Source: Epiperipatus broadwayi (taxonomy: Eukaryota > Onychophora > Udeonychophora > Euonychophora > Peripatidae). Taken from it: a stretch of DNA of 64,000 nt. The notes under the pieces are model-generated. The model was not told where the DNA came from. It searched no databases and saw only the letters and a program-made list of their open reading frames with translations. Shown here in pieces: positions 1 through 12,815 of the stretch (positions are counted from its first letter, which is position 1; each line of letters opens with the position of its first letter). The position numbers and the translations under genes were made by a program. The stretch is taken from positions 10,732,495 through 10,796,494 of the forward strand of contig JAQFVV010000030.1 of assembly GCA_028023455.1 (NCBI GenBank), read 5' to 3'.

Positions 1-12
1 TCTGTTTTTTTT

Positions 13-310
13 TGACAGAATAGCTCAGTTGTTTATAGAGTTTGCCTTAAATTTGATATTCAAGAATCTAAAGGTGTGAGTTTTACTCCTATGCAAATAT
101 TTTCACTGGTCAGACCAGCAATACCTAAAGAAATGTGGAGAATATTATCACTTGAAATGTTGCATAATCACTAATCTGTGTTGTCTATTTGTGTGTTATT
201 ATTAAGAAGGTGTTTGTATTTGAAAAATTTAAAGTTTAAAATTTTCTATACAATCAACATTTATTAGTAGATGATAGAAATAGTCCAACATATTCCCACA
301 GTTATATATA
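13..310 (+). repeat. tRNA-derived SINE, copy 1
   Basis: The head at about 13-95 looks like a diverged pol III promoter: an A-box-like tagctcagttgtttatag and, about 55 bases on, a B-box-like ggtgtgagttttactcc. The body (about 100-125) contains cactggtcagaccagcaat. The tail (about 285-305) contains gatagaaatagtc before a (TA)n run. A second copy at 45185-45425 has the same order of motifs, which is the main support for a dispersed family. The left end may lie outside the window. Confidence 0.5.
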
Positions 311-323
311 TATATATATATAT

Positions 324-423
324 GATCACTAGATAGAGCTTTACCAATAGCTCATAACAAGCTTTTGTTTACATAAACACTGAGAGATAGAATTCAATGT
401 TGGTAAAACTCCATCTAGTGATC
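324..423. repeat. Short hairpin element between TA-rich tracts
   Basis: Bases 324-347 (gatcactagatagagc and onward) are the near-perfect reverse complement of 400-423, around a 52-base loop. It sits directly after a (TA)n run (303-323). Another short (TA)n follows at 472-490. It resembles a small fold-back MITE. No target duplication is clear. Confidence 0.55.
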
Positions 424-865
424 ATAAAATGCAAGCTAAGAGCAAGTTACGAAATTTATAACTTTCGTTTATTATATATATATATATATTACGAGTAAAT
501 AAACACTCTGGTTAAGATTTAATTTGTGTTGTTTGTTTATTATAGATGCGACCCGGCTAGTATATTAACATACTCCTTAGGTACATAGCAGTTTAATTGT
601 GCATTTGACTGTAAAAAAAAAGTTTTCTATCTATTTTAGCATAATTCATTCTTAGTTCTTAATGATACAAAATGTTGAAGATATAGGGTGAATGTAGTTT
701 TAATTACTGGTCATTCATTCACATCTACTGACTTAATAATAAATACCGATATATACATAATGATATTTGGGAAACAAAATCATTAAGTTATTGTTCTAAG
801 ATTTAACCTGAAAAACATAAGAGTAATTAGTAATAGTAGCAAAAAATATCACAGCCTAAAAATAT

Positions 866-1233
866 TAAACAAAGCAAAACTCTCCATACAGTAGTGCCAT
901 CTTGTGCCAACAAGAGCAATCAATGGATGCCAGAAGACTTGTGCATAAAATCCCTATCTAGTGCCTACTCATCCAATATCACCAGACTAGCTTCTGGCTT
1001 TTGGCCTTCATCAATGAGGAGCCTTGGAGGCTCCTCATTGATGAAGGCCAAAAGCCAGAAGCTAGTCTGGTGATATTGGATGAGTAGGCACTAGATAGGG
1101 ATTTTATGCACAAGTCTTCTGACATCCATTGATTGCTCTTGTTGGCACAAGATGGCACTACTGTATAGAGAGTTTTGCTTTGTTTAATAACAATTATGTG
1201 CTAGTATGACATAATGATCATGTGATGTTTAGT
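866..1233. mobile_element. Palindromic element family A, copy 1
   Basis: Two arms of about 150 bases (about 868-1024 and 1030-1188) are almost perfect reverse complements around gccttggaggc. The right arm is followed by a non-palindromic tail of about 45 bases ending gatcatgtgatgttta. The 13-bp direct repeat agcctaaaaatat flanks the whole unit (853-865 and 1234-1246). Related copies are at 2130-2521 and 56472-56991. No protein is encoded. A duplication of 12-13 bp is longer than the usual 2-10 bp of DNA-transposon MITEs, so retroposition is possible. Confidence 0.75.
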
Positions 1234-1246
1234 AGCCTAAAAATAT

Positions 1247-2116
1247 GTATGTAAAAAAACGTATAGAATTAAAATAAACAGTTTTTTTAACGCGAAAAAT
1301 GTTTTTTTTTAATAATAAATTTATAAGTTTTACATATTCATAATTATTCTAAATGTTTTTTTTTTTAATTATAAAATGATACATACGTTTTGTAGCCCTA
1401 GAAGTTGTGGGATCATGCTGAAATCGGCATTGTTTTGCCCAATTTCTTGCCTTATCTGCAGCATCACTATTCCATTCCTACATATATATATATTTATATA
1501 TCATGTGTCTATATATATATATATATACATTACATACACATATAAATATCAAAAAAATATTCACATATATATATACACACGTGCACTATAGTAAAATAAA
1601 TAATCAATAACAACTGTCATAATAAAATAAGTAGAATGGCTATTAAAGTTTTACTGTTCGTAAAAACATTTCCTCCTGGATACTATAAGTTGTTGCAGTA
1701 GCTGTTGAATACCATAAGGGAAAAAATTATTGCATTCTACAGTCACATGATCAGATATGAAGCAGTAGAAACTAGATGTTCTCTCATGTGATTGATAAAA
1801 AGAAAATTGTCTACATAATCTTAAGTCAAATCTATTAAATAAGTTTTTCACTATTCTTAATAGTATAACCTTTAATTACAATTATTATTGTTAAATTATT
1901 TACAGAATATATATATTATTAAATCTCATAGAGATGTAGATTATGTAATCAGAGATAGGCTTCAAGGTTTACCTTTATTCTATCACCTATGAATCACTAG
2001 ATAATCATCAAAAAGTTATTTGATGTAAATAATAACACAGACATGACTTTTTTAAAATCATCATAAAAGGATCTCTCAAAACCCAATATTTCTTTGATCT
2101 AATCCATAATATAAAT
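1247..2116. other. AT-rich spacer, no gene seen
   Basis: The stretch holds T-rich runs and TA-rich tracts (about 1480-1530 and 1565-1580). Short open frames here have no recognisable domain or codon bias. Confidence 0.5.
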
Positions 2117-2129
2117 AAGTGAAAGGACA

Positions 2130-2521
2130 AACCTCTCTATATGTACTGCCACTCAGTGCAAGCCAGTGTAATCAATGGAAGACAGAAGGCTTGTGCATAA
2201 AATCCCCATCTAGTGTCTACTTATCCAATATCCCTAAACTAGTTTCTGGCTTGTGGCCTTCATCAGTGAGGAGCCCAAGATCTGAGAGCACTGCATTTAG
2301 ATCTTAGGATCTAATGCAACCCTCCAGCAGTCCACAAGCCAGAAATTAGTTTGATGATATTGGATGAGTAGGCCCTAGATGGGGATTTTATGCATAAGCC
2401 TTTTGGCATCCATTGGTTACTCTGGCTTGCACTGAGTGACAATATGTATAGAGTTTTGCCTGTTTTAATAACAGTTATAAGCAAGCATAAGAAATGGTGA
2501 TCATGTGATGTTTATTGGCTT
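2130..2521. mobile_element. Palindromic element family A, copy 2
   Basis: This is a diverged relative of the 866-1233 element, with the same arm motifs (gtgcataaaatcccc, ctagtg, atccaatat) and the same tail ending gatcatgtgatgttta. The arms are less perfect and surround a larger loop (about 2262-2330). A 13-bp direct repeat aagtgaaaggaca flanks it at 2117-2129 and 2522-2534. It shares the inner motif gatcttaggatctaatgcaa with copy 3 at 56.6 kb. Confidence 0.75.
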
Positions 2522-2534
2522 AAGTGAAAGGACA

Positions 2535-3060
2535 TTCGTTTTCCATTAGTGATTGAATTTGATAATGTTATGGAGAATTTTATGATACACAGAAGTTTTT
2601 TTTCCTATGTATTATCTATTATAATAATTGATAGAGTTAATTTTTCACTGATTTTATATAAATAAAGGTTATTGCTTAACCTAATTCCAACTTAACAATA
2701 TCATGTGTTTAAGTGTTTAACCTTTTGAGGTTTCTTTTTTTATTCAGTAACCTTGAAATTTAAATATCTTATTAGTTTGTAAATTCAAAATTAAAATATT
2801 TTTATATCAAACTTAATATATCTACAAATCGTTAATAGTATAATTTAAACTTATTTTCTCTCAGCAAAAATGGTTTTATGTTATGACAAAGTTAATAGGA
2901 GTTCATGTTTTTCTATGTGTTTATTTTCTGTTCAAATTCCTTTATTAATATCTATTATTATTAATTAAAATTTATAGTAAGTGGCACAGAAATAAAGAAA
3001 AATTATATTGCTATGACAGCAATTTATAGGTTAAAGTAATGTAATTGGGTCAGGTGTTAT
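2535..3060. other. AT-rich spacer, no gene seen
   Basis: Low-complexity AT-rich sequence. I see no repeat, RNA gene or coding signal. Confidence 0.5.
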
Positions 3061-3072
3061 GTTATTGGTTTA

Positions 3073-3351
3073 ACAACATGAAAGGCTAAAACCTTCAACA
3101 GATATGCTTTAAAAATACTTATGTGACAGCCAATCAGATGTAATAATGACTGCACATGGAACTCTTAATTCTAAAACATGTCAGAACTTTTTCTTGTAGT
3201 TTTGACTTGTGTTTTAGAATTAAGAGTTCCATGTGCAGTCATTATTACATCTGATTGGCTGTCGCATAAACATTTTTAAAGCATATCTGTCAAAGGTTTT
3301 AGCCTTTCATGTTATTACTATCATCTGATTGTGCTTAATAAATTTAATATA
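3073..3351. mobile_element. Palindromic element with 12-bp target duplication
   Basis: Arms at about 3074-3178 and 3212-3315 are near-perfect reverse complements, sharing aacatgaaaggctaaaacct, ccaatcagatgtaataatg and others. The right arm is followed by a short AT-rich tail (3316-3351). The 12-bp repeat gttattggttta flanks it at 3061-3072 and 3352-3363. The architecture matches family A (palindrome, one-sided tail, long duplication), but the sequence is unrelated. Confidence 0.75.
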
Positions 3352-3363
3352 GTTATTGGTTTA

Positions 3364-4060
3364 TTAACATATTGAATTTCTATACAGTTTGTTTTCATAT
3401 TTTGTTTTGTTTTTGAAATGTAATCTTACTTCTTAAAATCTTTGACAAAGATATTCTGAATGTTAAAATTAACCCATAATTCTATTTTGCTTTTTGTTTT
3501 CTGGAAGCAACAGCTTTTTGAAAATATTATACTGACTTGGCAGGCATTTATTATTTTATTTTATAAAGGTTATTGAAACTGGTACTTCTTTTTCTACAAT
3601 AAAAATTAATTTAACATTACTGTTAGCAGTATTAAATATTAAAATCAATGTATCCCTTGTTCATTGCACTTTTTAAAGCTTTTTTTTAAATAAATAATGT
3701 GTTTTAGATGAATTATTCTATTATTTGTGAAGATATATTTCCTAAAATCAGTATATTGCAAGCTTATAACAAAGCTTTCATATACCACTATTTAATGCTA
3801 AACGAATCTTCATATTAAAGCCATGAATCCATTGATATAAAATTTCTGGTTTATTTTTAATTCTATAGTGCCCTTGAGTCTATTACATTAAAAAAATAAG
3901 ATAGAATGCAAATCCATTTTGGTAATTTTTTTGAGCTCTGCTAATAAAGTAAAATATGGCATTTGAATTTTTATATAATGTTGTTTTAGTAATCTATTAA
4001 ATATCTTTCAAAACAATTTAAAGTTGTAATTAATAATTTTTAAAGTGCAAATGCATTATG
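3364..4060. other. AT-rich spacer, no gene seen
   Basis: AT-rich sequence without recognisable features. Confidence 0.5.
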
Positions 4061-4232
4061 TAAGTAATATAACCTTAAGACTATATGCCTAGATGTGACA
4101 GTAAAAACCTCTATAAATCTTAACACAAGATTAATGCTCTTGTCTTTTAAAGTCATTAATCTTGTGTTATGATTTGTAGAGGTCCTTTACTGTCACATCT
4201 AGGCACATAGTCTTAATATATATTACTTATAT
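4061..4232. repeat. Fold-back element (hairpin)
   Basis: Arms at about 4061-4137 and 4153-4232 are reverse complements, containing agactat, tgcctagatgtgacag and acacaagattaatg, around a short loop near 4140. It is a likely MITE. No tail is visible. Any target duplication is obscured by the AT-rich flanks. Confidence 0.65.
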
Positions 4233-4689
4233 ACCTCTCAACAACTAAAGTATATACAAAAATCACTTATCTGCATAAGCTTCTTTGCTGGTGGGATTTT
4301 AAATTACTACCCATTTCATTTAAGAGGTATAAAATTTGAATATTCTTTCAAAAATAATTAGTTTGGCAATGGAAACTATGTATTACATTATGAACCTGTT
4401 ACTACAATATCTTAAGGCAATAAAAGTGAAATGATAGTTTCAAAATATTAAAATGTCCTAATCTTTTTTTCTCAAAATATGATTTATTAACATAATATTA
4501 ATCTTTGAATTTACATGTTATATCTAGTGATATACAAGATTCAAATTATGATTTACAATGCAGAATTTGATTTACCAAGTGAACAGAAAAACCTTAAATT
4601 GTATATGCATATATCTTGCCATTCATAGCTTCTCTCATAGTTTACGAAGTAACCCCTGACCTTAATGGCAACTAGATAGATCACAGCTA

Positions 4690-5370
4690 CCAAGAATCGC
4701 ATCATCCCCACCATCCAGAAGATGAGAAAGTGAAAACCCATACTAATCCCCACAGCACTTATGTCCCAGCCCCCCCTGCTAAGGACTAGGAACCAGGCCT
4801 TGGAGTATTTTCAAAGCTCACACTCCTTCATCCAATGCCCTTACTAATCCCCACAGCACCCAGATCCCCTCCAAAACCCAGGCTTGTGAGACCTTTGGAG
4901 CACCAGACCCTGCCATCCAGATAGCAGAGATGATTGACACAGCATCCCCCAATTTGAAGTTTAACCCATAGTAGAACTCTCTGGCCTAAGTCATCCAAGC
5001 ATGAGATTCTCTCATCTTTACAGCCAAGACAAATAATGCTGCAGCACTAATCAAAAATGTAAATCTCACATGCTTACATCATATACCATCTACAAACTAT
5101 CACATAGTCTAATAACCAACCTATAAATCACATATAAAACAAAAAGATTAAAACCACAATGCATCATGTCATCTCCACTGCCCGAAGATGAGACAGATGA
5201 AACTCATACTAATTCCCATAGCACTCACATACCAGCCCCCCCCTGTAAGAACCAGAGTTCAGGCCCCAGTAATCTTCCCATGTTCCAGACTATCTCATCT
5301 GAAGCTCATACTAGAAACCAATACACCCACATCCCACCCCCCCTCCAAAACCACAAAGTTTGTAGCAGAT
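4690..5370. repeat. C-rich imperfect tandem repeats
   Basis: A markedly GC-richer patch in AT-rich surroundings. Several diverged units share a core such as actaatccccacagcac followed by a C run (about 4743-4775, 4840-4875, 5207-5245, 5310-5345) and a preceding gaagatgaga. Open frames inside are proline-rich by composition and show no domain. It looks like an old minisatellite. Confidence 0.5.
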
Positions 5371-6175
5371 TGTGGGTTTTTTTTAGATGTCAGTGCTCAC
5401 ACACTAATCGGATATATATTTATAATTGTGATTCATTTATGTCAAATGTCACCCAAGTGTCTTCAATGCAGAATTATTATTTTTTAAAATATATATATAT
5501 ATATTGAGCTTAACATTGCTCCGTATCCAATATCGGTTGCTTAAACTTTGATAAACTTATTAAATTCTTGTTTAGGTTCATTTATGACTGTCCAATATTT
5601 TGAAGACTTAAATTGCTGCTAAAGAAAAACATTTTTTTCTATACTAATATTGTTTTTAGAGGGATAGTAAAAATGCCAATAATGTGGTGACTTCATGTTA
5701 GATCACATAACTTTTTTAATCAAATCATTCATGTATTTATTATCAATGAGTATAAAAATTAAATGTTATTTTTTACTTGTATGAATTATTTTTACTAATG
5801 AGTCACGTGTCTATTATATATAATTTTGCATCAGAATATTTTTATAAGTTTCATCATCTTTCTACATATTTTTCTATTAAGGTGAACATTTTTCACTAGT
5901 AAAAAGTATGAGATATATTAGATGTTTTAATATATATATATATATATTTCTTGTAGTTAATATTGGCATTATATTTTCCAGATACATCATTCAGAGAAAT
6001 TTCAGAAATATCTGAACATCACAAAAAAAACTATTTATTTTAATTTTAAAATGTACTAATTTGTTTATTTTTTTCATTTTTGGAAATCTCTGCAACATTC
6101 GTCAAAGATTTTTATTACATGAAAGATAGCTGATAGTTGTTGTTTTTTTCATATGTCAAATGTATTGACCAGAAG
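5371..6175. other. AT-rich spacer, no gene seen
   Basis: Contains short (TA)n tracts (about 5489-5503 and 5932-5947). Nothing else is supportable. Confidence 0.5.
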
Positions 6176-6240
6176 TAAACCCAGACCAGCTGCTTGGACG
6201 GCAGTTATGCTAACTACTAGGTCACCACTGCTTGACAATA
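6176..6240 (-). repeat. tRNA-derived SINE head (fragment)
   Basis: Read on the minus strand, the segment starts gcagtggtgacctagtagtt, a good match to the A box of tRNA-type SINEs. It continues to ctggtctgggttt, a weak B box about 35 bases on. No tail is recognisable, so this is a 3'-truncated fragment. Confidence 0.5.
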
Positions 6241-7030
6241 AATGATAGTTTCAACTCAAAATATCTGGTAGATTCTAATATTAACGATATCACAAATATA
6301 TTTTTGAATATTAATAGTAAGAAAATTTAAGTTATATATCATGGGACTTAACTTAATAAATGTATATTATAAATCTAATATAATGAGCATATTAATAGCT
6401 CTAAACAAGCTTTTTCAATAAATGCCACAAGGGAAAGCATTTAAAATCTCTATCTTGAATTATCTCTGTCCCAAACCAGTTTTGAGCTAATGGCTCTTAT
6501 CAATGAGGTGCGAAGATATTAAGACATTAGATCTAAAATATCATCTCAAGCTCAGCATTTATCTAATACAAGCTTATTAAGTTAAGTCATGTGACATATG
6601 ACTTGGATTTTTTTACTATTATAGTTTTGCTTTTGAGGCTTTGGTGATGTTATATTGCTAAGGCTATTAATATATGGTACAGCTGAAAATTATTCAGACC
6701 CATATAACTATTTAAGTTAGATATCTGGATTTTCTACTTAATAGTTAAGTGTTAGTAAATGCTGAGCTTGAGTTGGTATTTTAAATCTAGTATCTGAATA
6801 TCCTAGTGCTTCACTGATGAGAGCCATTAGCTCAAAACCTGTTTGGAGATAAAGATAATTCAAGATAGAGATTTTAAATGCTTTCTCTTGTGGCATTTAT
6901 TTAAAAAGCTTGTTTATAGCTATTGGCATGCTCATTATATTAGATTTGTAATATAAGCTTATTAAGTTTAGTGATGTGATATATGACTTGATTTTCTTAC
7001 TATTATAGTTTGGCTTTTGAGTCTTCAGTG

Positions 7031-7882
<852 letters not shown>

Positions 7883-7976
<94 letters not shown>
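7883..7976. repeat. (TA)n microsatellite
   Basis: TA run that forms the right border of the Penelope-like inverted pair. Family B sequence resumes at once after it (ggtgtagctgaaaatta). Confidence 0.95.
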
Positions 7977-7979
<3 letters not shown>

Positions 7980-8529
7980 TGTAGCTGAAAATTATTCAGA
8001 CCCATATAGATATTTAAGTTAAAGAGTTGTATTTGAAGACATATAGATGTCTGAAAATTTCATATTTTCTACTTAATAGTTAAGTATTAGGTAAATGCTG
8101 AACTTGAATTGGTATTTTAGATCTAGAGTCTGAATATTCTAGTATCTCACAGATGAGAACCATTAGCTCAAAACTGGTTTGGGGATAGGGGTAATTCAAA
8201 AGAGAGATTTTATATGCTTTCTCTTGCAGAATTTATCAAAAAAGCTTGTTTATTTTAACACACTCAGCTTATTAAATTTGCAATACAAGCTTATTAAGTA
8301 AAGTCACATGACATATGACTTGATTTTTTTACTATTATAGTTTGCTTTTGAAGTTTTGGCAATATTATATTGCTAAAACTATTAATATATGGTGTAGCTA
8401 AAAATTATTCAGATACATATAGCTATCGAAGTTAGATATGTTTTAAATTGCACTTTATGCCAAAATATGAAGCTTATTATTATTAGAAACAAATTATAAG
8501 AATTAGCACTTTTGGGGAACTTAGTTCTC

Positions 8530-8970
8530 CATATTCATAGCCTATCTTGGTAAGGTTGGCTTACATTGTGATTTTAAGTGAAGCTTGGCAGTAATTTATG
8601 CAAAATTTATTCAAAGTTTTCTTTCATATAGACCATTTTTTGGAGATTGCAAAGCATGATTCTTTTCAGTTTATTGCATAATTCTCATTTGCAATAAAGC
8701 ACTTATTTTTTGTTTTGTATCATTACACTGACTGCACAATGCTCTTGCCAAAGTAGGTTCAAATCCATGGCCTGTTGTTTTTGGTGCTCAAAGAATATGG
8801 ATTTGTTTTCAGTATTGTTTAGAGTTCTCCTTTATAAATATGATGTTGAGATGTTCTGGTGGTGATGTTGGCCCAATCTCTCCATAATATGCAGCTCTAC
8901 ATCCATTGGTTGGGCATAAAATTTTGTAAACTGCTTGGCTATTTGATCAGCAGGATGTCAAGAAAGATGA
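8530..8970 (-). pseudogene. Decayed GIY-YIG / Penelope-like remnant
   Basis: On the minus strand at about 8935-8850 a frame reads VYKILCPTNGC then AAYYGEIG and EHL. This resembles the VYxIxC...C...YIGxT...EH core of GIY-YIG nucleases in Penelope-like elements. Downstream, TTGH at about 8780 resembles the later GH motif. Several stops and frameshifts interrupt it. It is a short, old fragment, and other GIY-YIG retroelements cannot be excluded. Confidence 0.4.
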
Positions 8971-9176
8971 TAGTTTTCTGCACCTAAAAAAGATAGTTTC
9001 TGCGTTTATATCTTTATAAGGACATGGGTATGAAGTAAAAGAGGTTCCATTATACTTCAATAAAACCCATAATAAAGAAACTATTATATACATTAGCAGA
9101 AAAACGTGCTTAGCCTCAGAATTTTTAATTAGTAATTAATAATATAAATGGTAGAAAGCAGTATTTATTTACATAG

Positions 9177-11633
9177 TGTAATGGAATATACTTGCTGCAT
9201 TCCATTTAAATTGAAGAAAGAAGGCCCCAAACATTGGGAAAGCCAAATATAATGGAATGTATCTTTATATATGATCTCAAATGAAAATAAACATATGAAC
9301 TTTTGTAACAATAATTATTAGTTAGCCAAGCCCCTAACTTTGATACACCAAATGTAATGAATAATTAAACAAACATATTATGCTGACTACGTTATGGCGT
9401 CCAAATGTAATGGAACATACTTTTACTCCATTATACAATCATCAATTAACTGGGACCAACAGTTTATGGTGCCAAATGTAATGGACAATATATCATATAG
9501 ACATATTATATCTCAAATGTAATGGAACATCAATATATGAAAAGAAAATAATGCTTCAAACATTGGATGATAAACGTAATGGAATATATGTAATCTAAAT
9601 GAATCCAATTGTTGAGAAAGCCTAATATAATAAATTGTATAATTTAAATGAAGAAAGACAAAATTATCCCAGTTATATTTAAATAAATTGTTTATATGCC
9701 CTTCCAACTAGCTATACATGAAATAAATTTAAAATCATATAGAGCAATGAGATCTATCCTTATAATTTATTTTCAAGATTGATATAACTAACTAATCAAA
9801 TATATATATCAGAAACAAAGGTAATTCTATTAAATCCAATATACACATCTATTATGTAAATTTATGTATATCTAAACATATCAATGAATAATAATATGTG
9901 TAAGTAACTTAAAGACTAAATAATAAGTGAAATACGTAGTTATCCTCTATTAAATTGTGAATTCAATTAATTTCATAATGACTTTGGCACTAAAAGAAAA
10001 ATAATAATAAAATATTAATACACTTTCAAATAAATTACAAAGGCATTACTTATAAAACAAATAGTACATCCTTTATTTTTATATTATGGTTTAATTTTAG
10101 GTAATATCAATGTTTTAAATACAAACCCAAATAATAAATATACATATATACTTGCAATAAGTATATATATTAAATAAATAAAGACATATCTGTGCTTAAC
10201 AAGTAGGTATTAATATAAATACAAATCCATATTTATATTTTTCAGATATTTAAAATAATAAATAAAAAAATATTATATACAGCAAATATATATAAATTAT
10301 TGTTTTGGTATGCATAAGAATCATTATATAAAGTTAAAAAAAAAAAGGAAATAAATTAATAATAAAACAATTTTTATAATAAACATTTGCGAATATAAAT
10401 TTACTTATTAAAATATACATAACAACTCATATGCAACCCAAACTTATAAGCCATACTTTAAGATTTTAAATTACTTAAGTGTTAATTTTGACACCTGTTA
10501 AACGTTTATTGCTGTTAGAAAACAAGACGCTTGAATTGAATATTTATAAAACGTTATATTTTTATAATGAAAAATAAAAGTAAAAAAAAAAGTATCGATC
10601 TCAAAAGTATATATATATAAACATATATACAAATAAAATTTTTTTACTACCTTTCAAAGTTCACATGTCTAGTTTTCCTTCAAAAGTCAACTTATTCCAT
10701 TGTTTTATTTCTTTATCCGTTTAATATTAGAATGCATTCTAGTTAAAGTGAAGAAACTATCACGTTAGAGAAAATTGTCAATTCTTGGATGTATGTATAT
10801 TTTTATCCTTCTAAAATTTCTTTCCTTGAAAAATAAATAAATAAATTGAAATGTTAAATCCAATATATTAATTCTAGTTACCTCCAGATTATTATTAGAT
10901 TGACCATTATAGATTCCAGATAGCTATGTCAAATTTCGGCTTCAGACGCGATGAAATACATATATTGAAATTTGCCTAGTTTTTCTTTTTAAACTGCCTT
11001 GGAATAAATGAAAGAAAATGGTGCAGCCTCTTGGCTGCGATATATCTCTATTAGCCTGTCATGATTTATGTATTTACCATAGAAATCTATCTTATTCCAA
11101 TATTCTGAAGAATGGTAATTTCAAAGACACAAAGTACAACAAAATTTTATCCTTCAGTTGGTTTTATTACTATCTTAATAATAATGGCTTCCTCTTTTTG
11201 TTGTTGCTGTTGTTCCACGTGCTAGCAAATGCTGTTTTGAAAACCATTGTTACACATGTTTTATTTTAAACAATTAACATTAAAAAAAAATAAAATATCA
11301 AGCATATATATAAAAAATATTAAATTGAAAATTTATTTGACAGCTTTAAAAATATACATAAATAATAATATTGCATTTTTTTAATAATCACTGCAAATAA
11401 AATAATTTTTTTATATAATCAACAATTTATATGTCTTCATTTATTTATAATAATTAAATATTCATAACGATGTACCATCAACATATAAATAAAATAATAA
11501 CTTCAAACAATAACTATACCTAATAACCATAAACAATAATAATACTTCATATATAAACATCAACTCAAAGAGGTTTTTTTTTATATAACAAATGATAATT
11601 TTTAAAATATAGATAGACTTATCGATATTTACA
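9177..11633 (-). repeat. 3' LTR of the coiled-coil element (2457 bp)
   Basis: Nearly identical to 16577-19036. Differences are scattered substitutions plus small indels around A and TA runs (about 10337, 10590-10640, 11575, 11618). The first 450 plus-strand bases (the U5 side) are a degenerate array of a caaatgtaatgga motif. An 83-codon plus-strand open frame (11018-11269) is present in both LTRs, but it is antisense to the element and lacks domain similarity. Confidence 0.9.
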
Positions 11634-11645
11634 ATACCCCCTAAT
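11634..11645 (-). other. Polypurine tract next to the 3' LTR
   Basis: The minus strand reads TTAGGGGGGTAT immediately before the LTR start TGTAAATATCG. The gypsy element at 31861-31870 has the same AGGGGGGTA core. In Ty3/gypsy elements such a tract primes plus-strand synthesis. Confidence 0.7.
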
Positions 11646-11865
11646 CCACCGAAAAAAAAATGTCTTTGCAAATAACTAATTAATTATGAGATATCGAAAA
11701 ACTTCTCAAATTTGTAATCTTTCTAAGGACTAACATGGTTTAAAGAATATTATTTTTCTTATTAATAACCATATTCATTTATTTATATCTATCTTTCAGA
11801 TCATCTAGATATTTGTCCAAGTTTTCTTTAAAAAAAAATAAAATAATAATAATCAAAAGTGCCTT

Positions 11866-11993
11866 TTAATTTCCAGTTTTTTGGACTCCATGAAGAAATT
11901 TGCTTTGATTTACAAGATTTTTATATAACGTTTTGGTATAATTCAATTGCTTTAGAATAATTTTCGGATCAGCTTCTAAAAAAAATTTGCTAT
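11866..11993 (-). pseudogene. C-terminal segment of the coiled-coil protein
   Basis: After the stop at 11976-11978, another minus frame continues from an 8-A run (11978-11985). It stays open for about 40 codons (LEADPKII... to ...GVQKTGN) and stops at 11866-11868. The break lies exactly at the homopolymer, so this is probably the original C-terminus shifted by one base through mutation or assembly error. Confidence 0.5.
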
Positions 11994-12343
11994 GATCTCC
12001 TTAGATTTTGCCTCTATATCCTTTATATAAATACTAACTTGATCATAAGCACTAACATAGTTCTTAATTTTATCAATAATAGTTGCTACTTTATCAGATA
12101 ATCTATTACCTTTCATTTGAATATCGTAATAAATATCATCGGCTTGAGCAAGTCTTTGTTTTAATTCACTTGTTCTATGTTCAATTGAAAACAATTCTCT
12201 GGGCAATTTTGAATGGTATTCATTCAAATTTTTTAAATAATCCTTTAAAAATTGCAAATTAGATTGATGTGATACAACTTCAACATTAAAGAATTCTTGA
12301 AAATCATTTTGTTTTACAACAATAACATTACTATATTAATTCT
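11976..12343 (-). pseudogene. Coiled-coil protein, third frame segment
   Basis: Open on the minus strand from about 12343 (no ATG needed; it continues the previous segment in a new frame) to the stop at 11976. The translated part after 12257 is a helical, heptad-rich sequence (LKDYLKNLNEYHSKL..., LKQRLAQADDIYYDI..., DKIKNYVSAYDQV...), spectrin-like in feel but with no identifiable domain. It follows the 30-residue repeat region directly. Confidence 0.55.
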
Positions 12344-12815
12344 TTTCAGTTTAACTTTAGGTTTACTTAAATCTCTTTCCTTAGCTATATTTTCTCGAAG
12401 AAAATCTTTACTAATCACATCATCACTTCTCATTTTAAGTTTAATTTTGGCTTTGCCAATTTCTTTTTCTTTATCAATAATCTTTCTGCCAAGAATTAAA
12501 TTAAATATCTTTTCATTTATTCTTTTAAATTTTACCTTTGCTTTCCCTACATCTCTTTCCTTGTCAATATTCTCTCTAAGAAAATCAATATTATTTATCT
12601 TTCCATCTATAACTTTAAGTTTAACTTTGGCTTTTCCAATATCTCTTTCTTTATTTACATTTTCTTTAAAAAAATCTATATTAATCAGATCATCTTCTAT
12701 CATTTTAAGTTTGATCTTAGCTTTTCCAATTTCTTTTTCTACATCAATAATCTTTCTACCAATATTTAAATTGAAATTGAATACCTTTTTAATTTCAATT
12801 TTATTTTTACGAACT
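12314..12815 (-). pseudogene. Coiled-coil protein, second frame segment with 30-residue repeats
   Basis: The minus-strand frame stays open from about 12815 to 12314, upstream of its first Met at 12703. It contains about five copies of a roughly 90-bp unit at about 12704, 12614, 12523, 12432 and 12349. Each encodes something like IGKAKVKLK followed by an acidic spacer and DFLRENIDKERD. The preceding 741-codon frame runs out at 12766 within an A-rich stretch where this frame takes over, so the two are probably one gene split by a frameshift near 12790-12815. Confidence 0.6.

Noticed and set aside
1651-1851. 66-codon minus frame
   Set aside because: No domain, splice context or repeat partner; expected by chance at this composition.
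9513-9707. 64-codon minus frame in the LTR, repeated at 16913-17107
   Set aside because: It lies in the U5 motif array and has no recognisable protein features.
11018-11269. 83-codon plus-strand frame in the LTR, repeated at 18422-18673
   Set aside because: Conserved only because the two LTRs are nearly identical; antisense to the element, with no domain and no codon signal.
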